64,000 nucleotides of DNA from CABQCM01 sp965145485 (GCA_965145485.1 CBCTCU010000010.1:1-64000); one strand, 5' to 3'; positions 8,424-17,759 are shown, numbered from the stretch's first letter. Numbers and translations are program-made. Notes: generated by a model from the letters alone, not told the origin.

Positions 8424-10175
8424 ATGAAGAAGATGAAGAAACTGGCGGCAGTCCTGATGTCGCTGGTCATGGCAGCGATGCTGGCGATTCCGGCATTGGC
8501 TGCGGGAGAGTATTCCATCACCATCAACAACGACAAGAACGGCCATACATACGAAGCCTACCAAATTTTCGCAGGCGATGTGTCCAGCGATGATCCAACC
8601 GACGGCGCAACAGCCGGCCCCATCCTCTCAAACATCGCCTGGGGCAGCGGCGTAAATTCTGCTGAGCTGCTTGCGGCGCTGAAAACTGCCGACAATGCGA
8701 AATACGGCGAGTGTGAAACCGCTGCCGACGTGGCAGAGGCACTCGGCATAGAGAACGCTACCGCCGCTGACGCGGCAGCTTTCGCGGAAATCGCTGCGCA
8801 GTATCTTGCGGCTGTTGCAGGAACCGCTACTGAACCCGTGGAGGGAAATTACGTCATTGATAACCTGGCCGCCGGCTATTATCTGGTGAAAGATCAGGAC
8901 GGCAGCTTGGAGGGCGACGCCGATAGCGCTACCGAATATATCGTCCAGGTGCTGGGCAACGTCACCATGAACCCCAAAGACAGCGATATCCCCACCGTGG
9001 AGAAGAAGGTCTCGGACGAAGAATATACGCAATTTGAAGGAGCGCAGGGGCCTGACTATCAACCTCCCTATGGTTACGGGTACAACGATGTGGCTGACTG
9101 GGACATCGGCGATTCCGTGCCCTTTAAGCTCATCGGTTCCATTCCGGATATGTCCGCCTATGATACCTATGAGTACATTTTCACCGATACCCTGTCTAAT
9201 GGCCTGACCCTGCAGGCAGGTACCATCAAGGTGTATATAGCCCGTAATCCGTATGATCAAGTGAATAATTATGAACCGTTGATTATGGGAGCGGATTACA
9301 CCCTCGATGTGCAAAATGTAGGTGCAAACGGCGGCGGCTCTTTCTCCATCGCTTTTGAAGATTTGAAGACCAATCGATATCTCACCGGAGCAAATAAGGA
9401 AGAGTATCATTACGTCATTGTGACCTATGACGCCACCCTGAACACCAATGCCGTGATCGGATTGGATGGTAACCCCAACAGTGTAGATCTTCAGTTCTCC
9501 AACGATCCTAACGGGGAGGGTCTGGGCCGCACTCCTGAGGACACCGTCATCGTCTTCACCTATCAGCTGGACGGTACCAAGGTGGACGGTGAGGATGTGG
9601 ACACCAAGCTGGAGGGCGCTGAATTCGTGCTGCTTAACGGCGGCCATACCCAGGTCGCTCATATAGAAAACGGCAAGCTGGTTGGATGGGTTGATCTGCC
9701 GGAGGGATATAATTACGAGAATTACAAAGAAATCCCCTATGAAACGTGGGAAAAATTCAACGCAACCAACAATGTTATTATGACTTCTACTGCGGAGGGC
9801 GTGTTCGGTGTATCCGGTCTGGATGATGGAACGCTGTATCTTTTGGAGATCAAGGCTCCCAATGGGTACAACCTGATGGAGAATGACTTGAGGATTGATA
9901 TTGCTGCCACTACCGCTAATGGCCAGACTTGGGATGGTGTTCCTGCTAATGCCCTCACTGCCCTGACCATCGCGGTTGACCAAGGCAATGCTGAAAATGG
10001 CAATGCCCAAACCGGTGCCGTGGCCTTGACTGTGACCAATAACCAGGGTTCCACCTTGCCTGAGACCGGCGGCATCGGCACGACCATCTTCTTTGTGTTG
10101 GGCGGTCTGCTGGTTATCGGCGCAGGCGTCTTGCTGATTGTCCGGCTTCGCATGAGAGCGGAAAATAAAGAGTAA
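8424..10175 (+). CDS. major pilin, SpaA-type isopeptide-forming LPXTG protein
   Basis: The 583-residue product is probably the shaft subunit. The start at ATG 8424 is supported by AGGAG at 8411-8415; the ATG at 8406 lies upstream of this site. It has a classic signal peptide (MKKMKKLAAVLMSLVMAAML, cleavage near ALAA). An Ala-rich N-terminal domain is followed by VEKKVSDEEY, a plausible pilin-motif lysine. Next comes a fimbrial D2-type domain (DIGDSVPFKLIGSIPDM, FTDTLSNGL), then a CnaB-like domain (KVDGEDVDTKLEGAEF, LLEIKAPNGYN). The C-terminus has LPETGGIG, a hydrophobic stretch and a basic tail. Class C sortases join such subunits by linking the sorting-signal threonine to a pilin lysine. 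The exact lysine is an inference. Confidence 0.92.
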   Translation: MKKMKKLAAVLMSLVMAAMLAIPALAAGEYSITINNDKNGHTYEAYQIFAGDVSSDDPTDGATAGPILSNIAWGSGVNSAELLAALKTADNAKYGECETAADVAEALGIENATAADAAAFAEIAAQYLAAVAGTATEPVEGNYVIDNLAAGYYLVKDQDGSLEGDADSATEYIVQVLGNVTMNPKDSDIPTVEKKVSDEEYTQFEGAQGPDYQPPYGYGYNDVADWDIGDSVPFKLIGSIPDMSAYDTYEYIFTDTLSNGLTLQAGTIKVYIARNPYDQVNNYEPLIMGADYTLDVQNVGANGGGSFSIAFEDLKTNRYLTGANKEEYHYVIVTYDATLNTNAVIGLDGNPNSVDLQFSNDPNGEGLGRTPEDTVIVFTYQLDGTKVDGEDVDTKLEGAEFVLLNGGHTQVAHIENGKLVGWVDLPEGYNYENYKEIPYETWEKFNATNNVIMTSTAEGVFGVSGLDDGTLYLLEIKAPNGYNLMENDLRIDIAATTANGQTWDGVPANALTALTIAVDQGNAENGNAQTGAVALTVTNNQGSTLPETGGIGTTIFFVLGGLLVIGAGVLLIVRLRMRAENKE

Positions 10176-10192
10176 TTCGCATTTTACATACT

Positions 10193-10230
10193 GCTGCGGC
10201 CGGGAGAGGGCTCTCTCCCGGCGCCGCAGC
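10193..10230 (+). promoter_or_regulatory. stable intercistronic hairpin between major pilin and sortase
   Basis: Arms 10193-10208 and 10213-10230 pair over 16 bp with one 2-nt bulge and a GGCT loop. There is no T-run afterwards, so it is not a classical terminator. It could stabilise the upstream pilin mRNA or lower read-through into the sortase gene, giving more pilin than sortase. Confidence 0.65.
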
Positions 10231-10247
10231 GGTGAGGAGAGCCCTGT

Positions 10248-11093
10248 ATGAACAACAACGCCGCCAAGAAGAACAAAATCATTTTTATCCTTTTAATCGT
10301 CGTGCTTCTGGCAGGGCTGTCCTTACTGCTGTATCCGGTTATCAGCGATTACTGGAATTCCCTCCACCAGTCCCGGGCGATCGCCACCTATATGGAAGCC
10401 GTTACAGAACTGGACGACGACGCCTATGAAGAATGGTGGAACGGAGCGCAGGCTTACAATGCCTCCCTGATAAAGAAACAAAATCGCTTCCAGCCCGGCG
10501 AAGACGAAAAAGAAGCCTACGAAAAGCTGCTCGACATATCCGGGCACGGCATCATCGGCTATGTCGAAGTGTCAAGCATCAACGTCACCCTGCCGATTTA
10601 CCACGGGACGGACGATGAGGTACTACAGGTCGCCATCGGACATATTGAAGGCTCATCCCTGCCGATAGGCGGGCCGAGCACCCATTGCGTAATATCCGGA
10701 CATCGGGGGCTGCCCTCCTCCAGACTGTTTACCGATTTGGATCAGCTGGTCGAGGGAGATATCTTTATCCTGCGGGTGCTGGATGAAGTGCTGACATACG
10801 AGGTCGATCAAATTCGCATTGTGGAGCCGGACGATATATCCCTGTTGGGAATCGAGGAAGGCCAGGATTTTTGCACTCTGATTACCTGTACTCCATACGG
10901 CGTCAATTCCCACCGCCTTTTGGTGCGGGGACACCGCGTGGAAAATCAGACGGTGGATACGCTCCGTATTACAGCAGACGCGATGCTGATCGACTCCAGG
11001 CTGATGGCGTCGATCATCGCGGCCCCCGTCCTGCTGGTTCTTCTTCTGCTGGCATTGCTTCAAGCACGGAGAAGAAAAAAAGGCAAACAGTAA
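10248..11093 (+). CDS. class C (pilin-polymerising) sortase
   Basis: The 281-residue membrane transpeptidase is anchored at both ends: hydrophobic helices lie at residues 11-30 and about 248-268, the latter followed by ARRRKKGKQ. The catalytic triad is visible as His in ISGHRGL, Cys in TLITCTPYG and Arg in RLLVRGHR. The extra C-terminal membrane helix and the position after the major pilin identify the class C type that polymerises pili. The LPIYHGTDDEVLQ region is typical of the family. The start ATG follows GAGGAG. It is probably transcribed with the pilin through the hairpin at 10193-10230. Confidence 0.93.
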   Translation: MNNNAAKKNKIIFILLIVVLLAGLSLLLYPVISDYWNSLHQSRAIATYMEAVTELDDDAYEEWWNGAQAYNASLIKKQNRFQPGEDEKEAYEKLLDISGHGIIGYVEVSSINVTLPIYHGTDDEVLQVAIGHIEGSSLPIGGPSTHCVISGHRGLPSSRLFTDLDQLVEGDIFILRVLDEVLTYEVDQIRIVEPDDISLLGIEEGQDFCTLITCTPYGVNSHRLLVRGHRVENQTVDTLRITADAMLIDSRLMASIIAAPVLLVLLLLALLQARRRKKGKQ

Positions 11094-11114
11094 ACGATAA
11101 GAGGTGATAAACGG

Positions 11115-12053
11115 ATGAAAGCCAAGCCAATTTTGAAACGAACCGCTGCCATGCTGCTTACTCTCTGTCTCGGCGTGTCCTGTATGGCTGCGACTGATTT
11201 GGCCCGCGGAGATGTAGATACCGGTCGGTCGGCTTCCCTGACCGTATATTTCGGAGAGGGCGGCTCCGGTTTTTCAGATGTGGAATTTGATATTTATCGC
11301 GTGGCCGACATATCCGATACAGGAGACTACACCCTGACGGGAGATTTTCAGGGATATCCGGTCAGCTTAGAGGATTTGGACAGTTCCGGCTGGCGGACGC
11401 TGGCTCAAACCTTAGCTTCCTATGCTGTCCGGGATAGCTTAAACCCGCTTCGGTCCCCAAAAACCGGGCAGGACGGACGGAGCTATTTTCCTGGGCTTAC
11501 CGTGGGCTTGTATTTGGTAACGGGAGCCTCCCATGAAAAAGAAGGAACAACCTATACGCCCGAACCGATGCTGGTATCCTTGCCTATGCTGGCAGAAGAT
11601 GGCGAGCGGCTCTATGATGTGGAGGTTTCCTGCAAATTTGACAGCGAAACCATACCGGCTTTCGTTGAACGCAAGGTGCAGAAGGTCTGGAAGGACGACG
11701 GCAACGAAGAGAAACGCCCGGAGAAAATCGCCGTTCAGCTTCTGGAAAACGGGACAGTTGTAGATACCGTGACATTAAGCAAGGAAAACAACTGGGAATA
11801 CACCTGGGAGAATCTGGACGGCGGCTCCCGGTGGCAGGTCGCGGAAGCCAACGTGCCGGATGGGTACACGGTCGCCATAACGCAGGAAGGAACGGTCTTT
11901 ATCATGACGAACACCCGCCCCTCCGAACCGCCGCCAAAACTACCCCAGACAGGAATGCTGTGGTGGCCGGTGCCGGTACTGGCCTGCGGCGGTCTGCTGC
12001 TTATTGTAATCGGCTTTGTGCGGCGCAGACGGGGAGAGCAGGATGAAAAATAA
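11115..12053 (+). CDS. small LPXTG pilin (minor/basal) with CnaB domain
   Basis: The 312-residue protein has an N-terminal signal peptide (residues 1-27). Its first domain resembles a SpaA-type pilin domain (SDVEFDIYRVADISDTGDY, FPGLTVGLYLVTGA). A CnaB domain spans about residues 180-260 (ERKVQKVWKDDGNEEKRPEK, NWEYTWENL, VPDGYTV). A proline-rich stretch PSEPPPKLPQTG carries the sorting signal before a hydrophobic helix and the RRRRGEQ tail. A proline-rich tail just before LPXTG is typical of basal pilins that link the pilus to the wall, so a basal role is likely but inferred. The ribosome site is GAGGTG. The 3' end overlaps the second sortase gene by 11 bp. Confidence 0.88.
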   Translation: MKAKPILKRTAAMLLTLCLGVSCMAATDLARGDVDTGRSASLTVYFGEGGSGFSDVEFDIYRVADISDTGDYTLTGDFQGYPVSLEDLDSSGWRTLAQTLASYAVRDSLNPLRSPKTGQDGRSYFPGLTVGLYLVTGASHEKEGTTYTPEPMLVSLPMLAEDGERLYDVEVSCKFDSETIPAFVERKVQKVWKDDGNEEKRPEKIAVQLLENGTVVDTVTLSKENNWEYTWENLDGGSRWQVAEANVPDGYTVAITQEGTVFIMTNTRPSEPPPKLPQTGMLWWPVPVLACGGLLLIVIGFVRRRRGEQDEK

Positions 12054-12675
12054 AGGAAAAGGCGGAGCGATTTTTATAGCGGGAGGGTTGCTGTTGCTTG
12101 CGGCAGCTCTCCTTTTGACCGGCTATAACCTATATGATGAATACAGGGCCGGCGCAGCAGCGGACCATGCGCTGGAAACATTGCAGCAACAAATTCCGGA
12201 AATCCCGTCGGACGGTACGCAAACGCCGGAGCAAGCAGAGCTCCCTGATTATATTGTAAATCCGGATATGGAGATGCCGACAGAAGAAATTGAAGGCAAC
12301 GACTATATCGGCGTTTTGGAAATCCCTTCTTTGGAGATTTCCCTGCCGGTGATGAGCAGCTGGAGCTATCCCAAGCTGAAGCTCGCCCCCTGCCGCTACA
12401 GCGGTTCGGCTTATACGGGAAATCTGGTGATTGCCGCCCATAATTACCGTACCCATTTTGGGCCGATCAAAAATCTCACGGAGGGTGCGCAGGTAACCTT
12501 TACCGATGTGAAGGGTCGCTGTTTTTCCTACGAAGTTGCTGTTGTTGAGGTGCTTGAATCTACGGCTATCCAAGATATGACCAGCGAAGAGTGGGACTTG
12601 ACGCTTTTTACCTGTACCCCAGGCGGCCAGGCCCGTGTGGCTGTGCGATGCCTAAGAGCGGAGGTAATGCAATGA
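12043..12675 (+). CDS. second sortase, class D/A-like
   Basis: The 210-residue sortase has one N-terminal membrane helix (residues 9-30) and no C-terminal one, unlike the class C enzyme upstream. The catalytic residues are His in IAAHNYRTHF, Cys in TLFTCTPGG and Arg in RVAVRCLR. The start ATG 12043 follows GGGGAG and overlaps the preceding pilin gene by 11 bp, implying coupled translation. As the last gene of the locus it may attach the finished pilus, through the LPQTG basal subunit, to peptidoglycan. That division of labour is inferred from the absence of a C-terminal anchor and from gene order. Confidence 0.87.
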   Translation: MKNKGKGGAIFIAGGLLLLAAALLLTGYNLYDEYRAGAAADHALETLQQQIPEIPSDGTQTPEQAELPDYIVNPDMEMPTEEIEGNDYIGVLEIPSLEISLPVMSSWSYPKLKLAPCRYSGSAYTGNLVIAAHNYRTHFGPIKNLTEGAQVTFTDVKGRCFSYEVAVVEVLESTAIQDMTSEEWDLTLFTCTPGGQARVAVRCLRAEVMQ

Positions 12676-12690
12676 CCTCGCTCTTTTTTT
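12654..12690 (+). terminator. intrinsic terminator of the pilus operon
   Basis: Arms 12654-12665 and 12674-12684 pair with one bulged G and run into seven T residues. The hairpin overlaps the end of the second sortase gene. Confidence 0.88.
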
Positions 12691-12747
12691 AGGATCAGGG
12701 CTTCCTCGTTTAGCGGTCGCCCTGCAAGATATACGTTCTTCTTACAC

Positions 12748-12811
12748 AAAACAGCAAGCCGACGATGTTGAGGTCTCATATGGACCATGCCATCGCCGGC
12801 TTGCTGTTTTT
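12748..12811. other. long inverted repeat in a 418-bp non-coding stretch
   Basis: Arms at 12748-12766 and 12791-12810 pair over 19-20 bp with one mismatch around a 24-nt spacer. The flanks are A-rich and T-rich, so it could act as a terminator in both directions. It lies between the end of the pilus operon and the converging GH172 gene, possibly at the boundary of the accessory region. I see no convincing gene in 12676-13093. Confidence 0.6.
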
Positions 12812-13093
12812 GGTGAAACATGGGATCAAATCACACATATATCTCTGCGGCACCAAGGAAATTTTACAAAATCCCGTAAAGCTGTTTCATAAGCCGCACA
12901 GCGTCTATGTGATTTTCAATATACAACCAATTTTTTTACGCTTTTATATTCGTACACAAACAGTTATTATTACAGCAATAGTAGCGACTGAAAAAGGTGG
13001 TTATCCGCAATGCTGAATGAAAATAAAAAACGAAAAGAAAATCAAAAGAGTTTTCGTAAGAAGAACGTACTATCAAGCGAAATAAGATCAGCA

Positions 13094-14167
13094 TCAGATA
13101 ATTTCCAACCGATCGCGTTCGGGCAGCGGAGGGAAGGGGGAGGCTGGCAAGGTCTGATACCAGTAGGCCACCGATGCGATATCGTCCTGTAGGGGAAGAT
13201 AACGACCATCCTTGCGCCATCCAAGGGCCTGGATGGTCACTTTCAAATCCTGTTCAAAACGGATGGGGTCCATAATATGCCAGCGATAGAGCGAAAAACG
13301 CTGCTGGGAGTTGTACAGACCGTCCGGCCGGATGACTTTGGGCATGCCGGCAAACGGGGTGGAATATTCCTGATAGTGCCCGCCGGTATCGAAGTTGTAA
13401 GAGCCGCAGAAATAATCCTCGGTGCCGGTGCCGCAGATGGTAGGAAAGTCCTCATCGCCGTCGAGATAGAACTTGATTTCTCCCTCGCCCCACCAACCGG
13501 TGTTGTTGACCCCCCAGGCCATGTAAGTGCCCACATACTGCCCCTGGCCGCGCACACCGTCCAGGATGGTGTATACTTCCTTGTAAGGCAGGGGATTGAC
13601 TCTGCGAAACTGCGCGTGAAAATAGGCGCAGTCCTCCGGGATATCGGTCAGAGTATAGTCGATTTGATAAAAAAGCACCATAGCCTCATCACGGAGATTC
13701 TCAACGGTCATACGGCAATGCTTGCGAAAGGGCATCTCCCAGTAGCAGTTAAAAGCGCTGCCGGGGTTGACGGTCACGGGCAGGGAGTTGACCTGTGCAA
13801 AAGTCCCTCCATAGGCGTTCGCAAAAAAATCCCCCAGCGGGCATTCGACCGATGGATACTCGCAGTTGTCCCAGTAAATGCGAAGGATATACATCCTCCA
13901 CTCGGCCGATGGGGTCATCCAGATATGCTGGATGGCGCCCGCGCCATCAATATCGGCAATCACCGCGGTTTCGCCCGGCCCGATGGAGATGGCAGGGCTG
14001 ACCTTCCATCCCAGGCCAAGCCCACGGTTGGCCGCCGAGGAAATTCCTTCGGTTGCCATACCGCCCTTCCCTTTTTCGCCGGTGGGGTTTTCCGCGCTGA
14101 TAGAACGCGTCTGAGCCTTGGATAATCGCGATAAATTGCCCAAATTCATTCCCAATCCTGAAAACAT
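13094..14167 (-). CDS. GH172 (DUF2961) glycoside hydrolase
   Basis: The 357-residue protein belongs to DUF2961, now glycoside hydrolase family 172, which includes difructose-anhydride synthases/hydrolases and arabinofuranosidases. Recognisable segments are ADIDGAGAIQHIWMTP, YWDNCEYPSVECPLGDFF, GWWGEGEIKFYLDGDEDFP and the strongly conserved TICGTGTEDYFCGSYNF. No signal peptide is present, so it should act inside the cell on imported oligosaccharides. The start is fixed by AGGAGG 9 bp upstream. It is divergent from the beta-galactosidase gene across a palindrome-rich spacer, suggesting joint control. The exact substrate cannot be read from the sequence. Confidence 0.88.
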   Translation of the reverse strand: MFSGLGMNLGNLSRLSKAQTRSISAENPTGEKGKGGMATEGISSAANRGLGLGWKVSPAISIGPGETAVIADIDGAGAIQHIWMTPSAEWRMYILRIYWDNCEYPSVECPLGDFFANAYGGTFAQVNSLPVTVNPGSAFNCYWEMPFRKHCRMTVENLRDEAMVLFYQIDYTLTDIPEDCAYFHAQFRRVNPLPYKEVYTILDGVRGQGQYVGTYMAWGVNNTGWWGEGEIKFYLDGDEDFPTICGTGTEDYFCGSYNFDTGGHYQEYSTPFAGMPKVIRPDGLYNSQQRFSLYRWHIMDPIRFEQDLKVTIQALGWRKDGRYLPLQDDIASVAYWYQTLPASPFPPLPERDRLEII

Positions 14168-14319
14168 AGCGATCTACCTCCTGCTAAAGCATAACTAGCC
14201 AGAGTATATCATGGAAAAGGAAAAGGGAAAAGAGCAGTTCTTGCCATATCTTACACAGTTATTGCGCTGTGTCCAAGCGGTGAAAATTATTGTTTTGCAT
14301 CGGATGACAGGCGTAGACT

Positions 14320-14339
14320 TTACCATTAAATTATGGTAA
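14320..14339. promoter_or_regulatory. operator-like palindrome in the GH172/beta-galactosidase spacer
   Basis: TTACCAT and ATGGTAA form perfect 7-bp arms around a 6-bp AT-rich centre. It lies in the 535-bp divergent spacer, the expected place for a repressor or activator of both glycosidase genes. The protein that would bind it is unknown. Confidence 0.5.
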
Positions 14340-14572
14340 GATAGCTACAACCGGCTATTTGATAATTTTAGTACCGGTCTATGCTCCTGCGTAAGCGATA
14401 TTATCCGCACCGACGTGTTCATGGTATCGTGTGTGTGAATGGATTTTTTACGTATTCGTGCACGTTGGCGACCGCGCGCAAAAAGCTGCCCTGCTGCGCT
14501 TTGCCGCCATGGTAGCAAAGCCCGTATATGGTTGGCTGGTTCCAGATTTGGCGCGGGTCTATGGCCTTGCGA

Positions 14573-14605
14573 AAGAAACCATCCATACGGCCTGTATGGT
14601 TTCTT
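14573..14605. repeat. inverted repeat upstream of the beta-galactosidase gene
   Basis: AAGAAACCAT and ATGGTTTCTT form perfect 10-bp arms. The inner CCATAC and GTATGG sequences add a competing smaller pairing. It could be an operator or an mRNA hairpin in the leader. Confidence 0.5.
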
Positions 14606-14655
14606 GAAACGGCTTGGAAAACGGACGGTTGCTATCCAAACCATACTTGTCCTAG

Positions 14656-14683
14656 GTGATTCGCCGTCCGGGCCGCGAATCAC
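14656..14683 (+). promoter_or_regulatory. leader hairpin just upstream of the beta-galactosidase ribosome site
   Basis: GTGATTCGC (14656-14664) pairs perfectly with GCGAATCAC (14675-14683) around a 10-nt loop, 8 nt upstream of the ribosome site GGAGGG at 14691-14696. It may influence translation or be a protein-binding site. Confidence 0.5.
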
Positions 14684-14702
14684 ATGATATGGAGGGATTT
14701 TA

Positions 14703-17700
14703 GTGAAACCTGTTTTTGGACGTTATCTGGAAGATCAAACCGTGCTCCATCAAGGCCGCTTGCCGGCACGCGCTTCTTTTGTGCCCACGGCAAACGAGGC
14801 CGAATGCCTCCAATTGGGCAATGTTGGAAGCCGTGAGAAAAGCAGCCGCGTGATCCCTCTCAACGGCATGTGGGCCTTTCGCTATTTTGCGGATGCGCGC
14901 TGCATACCGCCGGATATCATGACGCAGGACGGCCCCTGGGATTCGATCCCGGTCCCGTCGGTTTGGCAGCAATTTGGGTACGAGCCATGGCATTATGTCA
15001 ATGTCAAGTACCCCTTTCCTGCGATCCCGCCCAAAATTCCAACCTTCTGTCCGGCGGGCGTGTATCTTCGCCGGTTTGATTACAGGCCGCTGCCCGGCGG
15101 GCGGGCCGTGCTCACGTTCCAGGGGGTGGACGCTGCCTTTGAGGTGTACATCAATGGACGGTTTGCAGGATATAGCCAGGGCTCTCACTTGACCGCGGAA
15201 TTTGACGCCACTCCATTTTTGCGGGAGGGGGTCAACTGCCTGTGCGTGGTGGTATTCAAATGGTGCTGGTCCAGTTATCTGGAATGCCAGGATAAATTCC
15301 GCTCCAGCGGCATTTTTCGGGACGTCTATCTCATCCGTACGATGGAGGGCGGGCTATATGACCTGCATTGTTATGCCTTCCCATTGGATTTGGCGCAGGG
15401 GAAGTGGGAATTGCAGGTGTCGGCCCTCGCTTTTGGACATGGTCAGGGTGGAAGGCGGCTTGCCCTGACGCTTTATGACCCGCAGGGAAACCCCGTCGCG
15501 ACCCAGAAAAGCCGGTTTGAGCAGTCAATGACACACCGGTTTGTCCTCGATTCCCCCAGCCTGTGGACGGCCGAGACGCCGGCGCTTTATCGGTTGACCG
15601 CCCGGGTATTGGATGGCGGCGACGAGGTGGAGACGGCTTGTGTGCCGGTCGGCTTCGTAAGCGTCAGCACCGATGGCGGCGTGCTGCGCGTCAACGGCCA
15701 GCCGGTAACACTTAAGGGTGTGAACCGGCACGACACACATCCCGTCCGGGGCCCAGCCGTCACGCTCGAGGACATGGAACGAGATTTGCGCTTGATGAAG
15801 CAATACAACGTCAACGCTTTGCGATGCTCCCACTACCCCAACGACCCGCAGCTGCTGGAGCTGTGCGACCGTCTGGGCATTTATGTTGTGGACGAATGCG
15901 ACTTGGAATGCCACGGCACCCTTTACATGGCCGAGGGAGCAAGCTGCCTTTCGGACGACCCGGCGTGGGGGCCGGCTTATGTGGAGCGTATGGAACGCAT
16001 GGTGGCCCGGGATCGAAACCATCCCTGTGTGCTGATGTGGTCGCTGGGAAATGAAAGCGGCCATGGGCGAAATCACGACGCCATGGCGCAAGCGGCCCGC
16101 CGGCTTGACCCCCTTGGCAGGCCGGTGCATTACGAGGGGGCAGCCGAGGGCTACGACGTGGTCAGCCGCATGTATCCCGACCTTTCGACCGTGGAGAGAG
16201 AGGGCAAAAACGAGCAGTGCAGCCAGAAGCCGTTTTTCCTGTGTGAGTATAACCATGCCATGGGCACCGGGCCGGGCAATTTTGTAGAATATATGGAGCT
16301 TTTTTACCGCTATGAACGCCTTTGCGGCGGCTGCGTGTGGGAATTTTGCGACCATGCGGTGGAGGTGGATACCCCGGCGGGAAAGAGCTACCGGTATGGC
16401 GGCGACCATGGGGAATATCCCCATGACGGGAATTTTTGCGTTGACGGTCTCTTTCGGCCCGATCGCTCTCCCTCGACCAGCGCGTTGGAGATGAGACAGG
16501 CTTATCGGCCGATCCGCGCCCGGTTGGAGGATGGCCGGCTGATCCTGCGCAACTGCATGGATTTTCGATCGACATCCTCCATTGCCATCCTCTGGGAGAT
16601 GAGCAGGGATGGAGAGGTCGTCCAAAGGGGGAAGCTGCCAATCCGCCTTGCCGCCCGTCAAGAGAGGACCCTGCCTTTGCCCTGCCAACCGGCCGGGGAG
16701 GGGGAGTGCTTTTTGACCCTTTCGTATTCTGTGGAGAAAGAACAGGACGGTTTGCCGCCAGCCGGCACTTTTTTGGGCTGCGATCAACTCCTGCTGCGCC
16801 GGGATAAGACGGCGCCGGAAACAGCCGTGTCCACGCCGCCCGGCCGGGTGGAGGAATCGGAGGATGCTTATGTCATCCAGATGGCGGGGGATCAAACGGT
16901 TGTCTTTTCCAAGAGGCTGTTTACGATTCGCTCCTGGAAGGTCGGGGGCGCCGAGCTGCTGTGCCAAAGGCCGGACAACGCCGGTTATGGCCCGCACAGC
17001 TTTTCCCCGCCGGTAGCCGGCCCCCGCATCAACCTCTGGCGCGCGCCCACTGACAACGACATGTACCTGCAACAGGCATGGAGAGAGGCCGGCTACGACC
17101 GCCTTTGGACGACCCTGGTCGACTGCACCGGTACACATCGGGCGGATTGCTTTGAAATTAAGGTTGAGGTCAACTTGACGCCTCAGTCGCTTTCGGGTAT
17201 GTTTGTCGGTATGCTGCGGTATCGTTTTACACAGGACGGGCAGGTTGAGCTTCGCGCATCCCTGCGGCCGATGCGAGAGGGGCTCCCGTTTCTGCCCCGG
17301 TTTGGCCTTCTGCTTCAGATGGAACCCGCTTTTTCGATGGTTCGCTGGTATGGCCGCGGCCCGCACGAGAGCTATCCGGACTGCTACGATAGCGCCCCTG
17401 TCGGACGGTATCAGCGCCATGTACAGCAGATGACGCCTTACTGCATCCGCCCGCAGGAATCCGGCAATCGCAGCGACACCCGCTGGATGAGCGTGACGGA
17501 CGCAGAGGGGAGAGGGCTGCTATTTTCCTCCGACCGGCCCTTTCATTTTCATGCATCGGCGTATACGGTGGAGCAAATCGAGCGCTGCCAGCATGCCGAC
17601 GAGCTGGCCATACTTCCGCTGACCGAGGTGGCGTTGGACGGATTTTTCAGCGGGCTGGGCAGCAACAGCTGCGGCCATCCTCCCCAGGAGAATCATCGGG

Positions 17701-17759
17701 TCCCCTCCCACCAGCCGTTGGAATTTACCGTGCGTATGACCGCGAAACAGCCCCTGTAA
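14703..17759 (+). CDS. lacZ: beta-galactosidase, GH2 family, LacZ type
   Basis: The 1,018-residue cytoplasmic enzyme should hydrolyse terminal beta-galactosides such as lactose or plant/host galactosides. The length matches E. coli LacZ, and the five-domain order is visible: N-terminal jelly roll, immunoglobulin-like domain, TIM barrel, second immunoglobulin-like domain and the large C-terminal domain. The acid/base Glu451 lies in WSLGNESGHG and the nucleophile Glu515 in FLCEYNHAMG. NLWRAPTDND and WYGRGPHESYPD are also typical. It starts with GTG behind GGAGGG. No lac permease lies next to it; the divergent GH172 gene suggests a wider oligosaccharide-use unit. Confidence 0.95.
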   Translation: MKPVFGRYLEDQTVLHQGRLPARASFVPTANEAECLQLGNVGSREKSSRVIPLNGMWAFRYFADARCIPPDIMTQDGPWDSIPVPSVWQQFGYEPWHYVNVKYPFPAIPPKIPTFCPAGVYLRRFDYRPLPGGRAVLTFQGVDAAFEVYINGRFAGYSQGSHLTAEFDATPFLREGVNCLCVVVFKWCWSSYLECQDKFRSSGIFRDVYLIRTMEGGLYDLHCYAFPLDLAQGKWELQVSALAFGHGQGGRRLALTLYDPQGNPVATQKSRFEQSMTHRFVLDSPSLWTAETPALYRLTARVLDGGDEVETACVPVGFVSVSTDGGVLRVNGQPVTLKGVNRHDTHPVRGPAVTLEDMERDLRLMKQYNVNALRCSHYPNDPQLLELCDRLGIYVVDECDLECHGTLYMAEGASCLSDDPAWGPAYVERMERMVARDRNHPCVLMWSLGNESGHGRNHDAMAQAARRLDPLGRPVHYEGAAEGYDVVSRMYPDLSTVEREGKNEQCSQKPFFLCEYNHAMGTGPGNFVEYMELFYRYERLCGGCVWEFCDHAVEVDTPAGKSYRYGGDHGEYPHDGNFCVDGLFRPDRSPSTSALEMRQAYRPIRARLEDGRLILRNCMDFRSTSSIAILWEMSRDGEVVQRGKLPIRLAARQERTLPLPCQPAGEGECFLTLSYSVEKEQDGLPPAGTFLGCDQLLLRRDKTAPETAVSTPPGRVEESEDAYVIQMAGDQTVVFSKRLFTIRSWKVGGAELLCQRPDNAGYGPHSFSPPVAGPRINLWRAPTDNDMYLQQAWREAGYDRLWTTLVDCTGTHRADCFEIKVEVNLTPQSLSGMFVGMLRYRFTQDGQVELRASLRPMREGLPFLPRFGLLLQMEPAFSMVRWYGRGPHESYPDCYDSAPVGRYQRHVQQMTPYCIRPQESGNRSDTRWMSVTDAEGRGLLFSSDRPFHFHASAYTVEQIERCQHADELAILPLTEVALDGFFSGLGSNSCGHPPQENHRVPSHQPLEFTVRMTAKQPL

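Noticed and set aside
8628..10010. 460-codon antisense open frame in the major pilin gene
   Set aside because: It is a shadow of the pilin gene; its repetitive composition mirrors the pilin codons.
12765..13192. Two small plus-strand open frames after the pilus operon
   Set aside because: One starts inside a long inverted repeat and the other runs antisense into the GH172 gene; neither shows family-like sequence.
15525..17420. 631-codon antisense open frame inside lacZ
   Set aside because: The plus strand encodes an unmistakable GH2 enzyme. Long antisense frames are common in GC-rich coding sequence, and this one lacks protein-like motifs.
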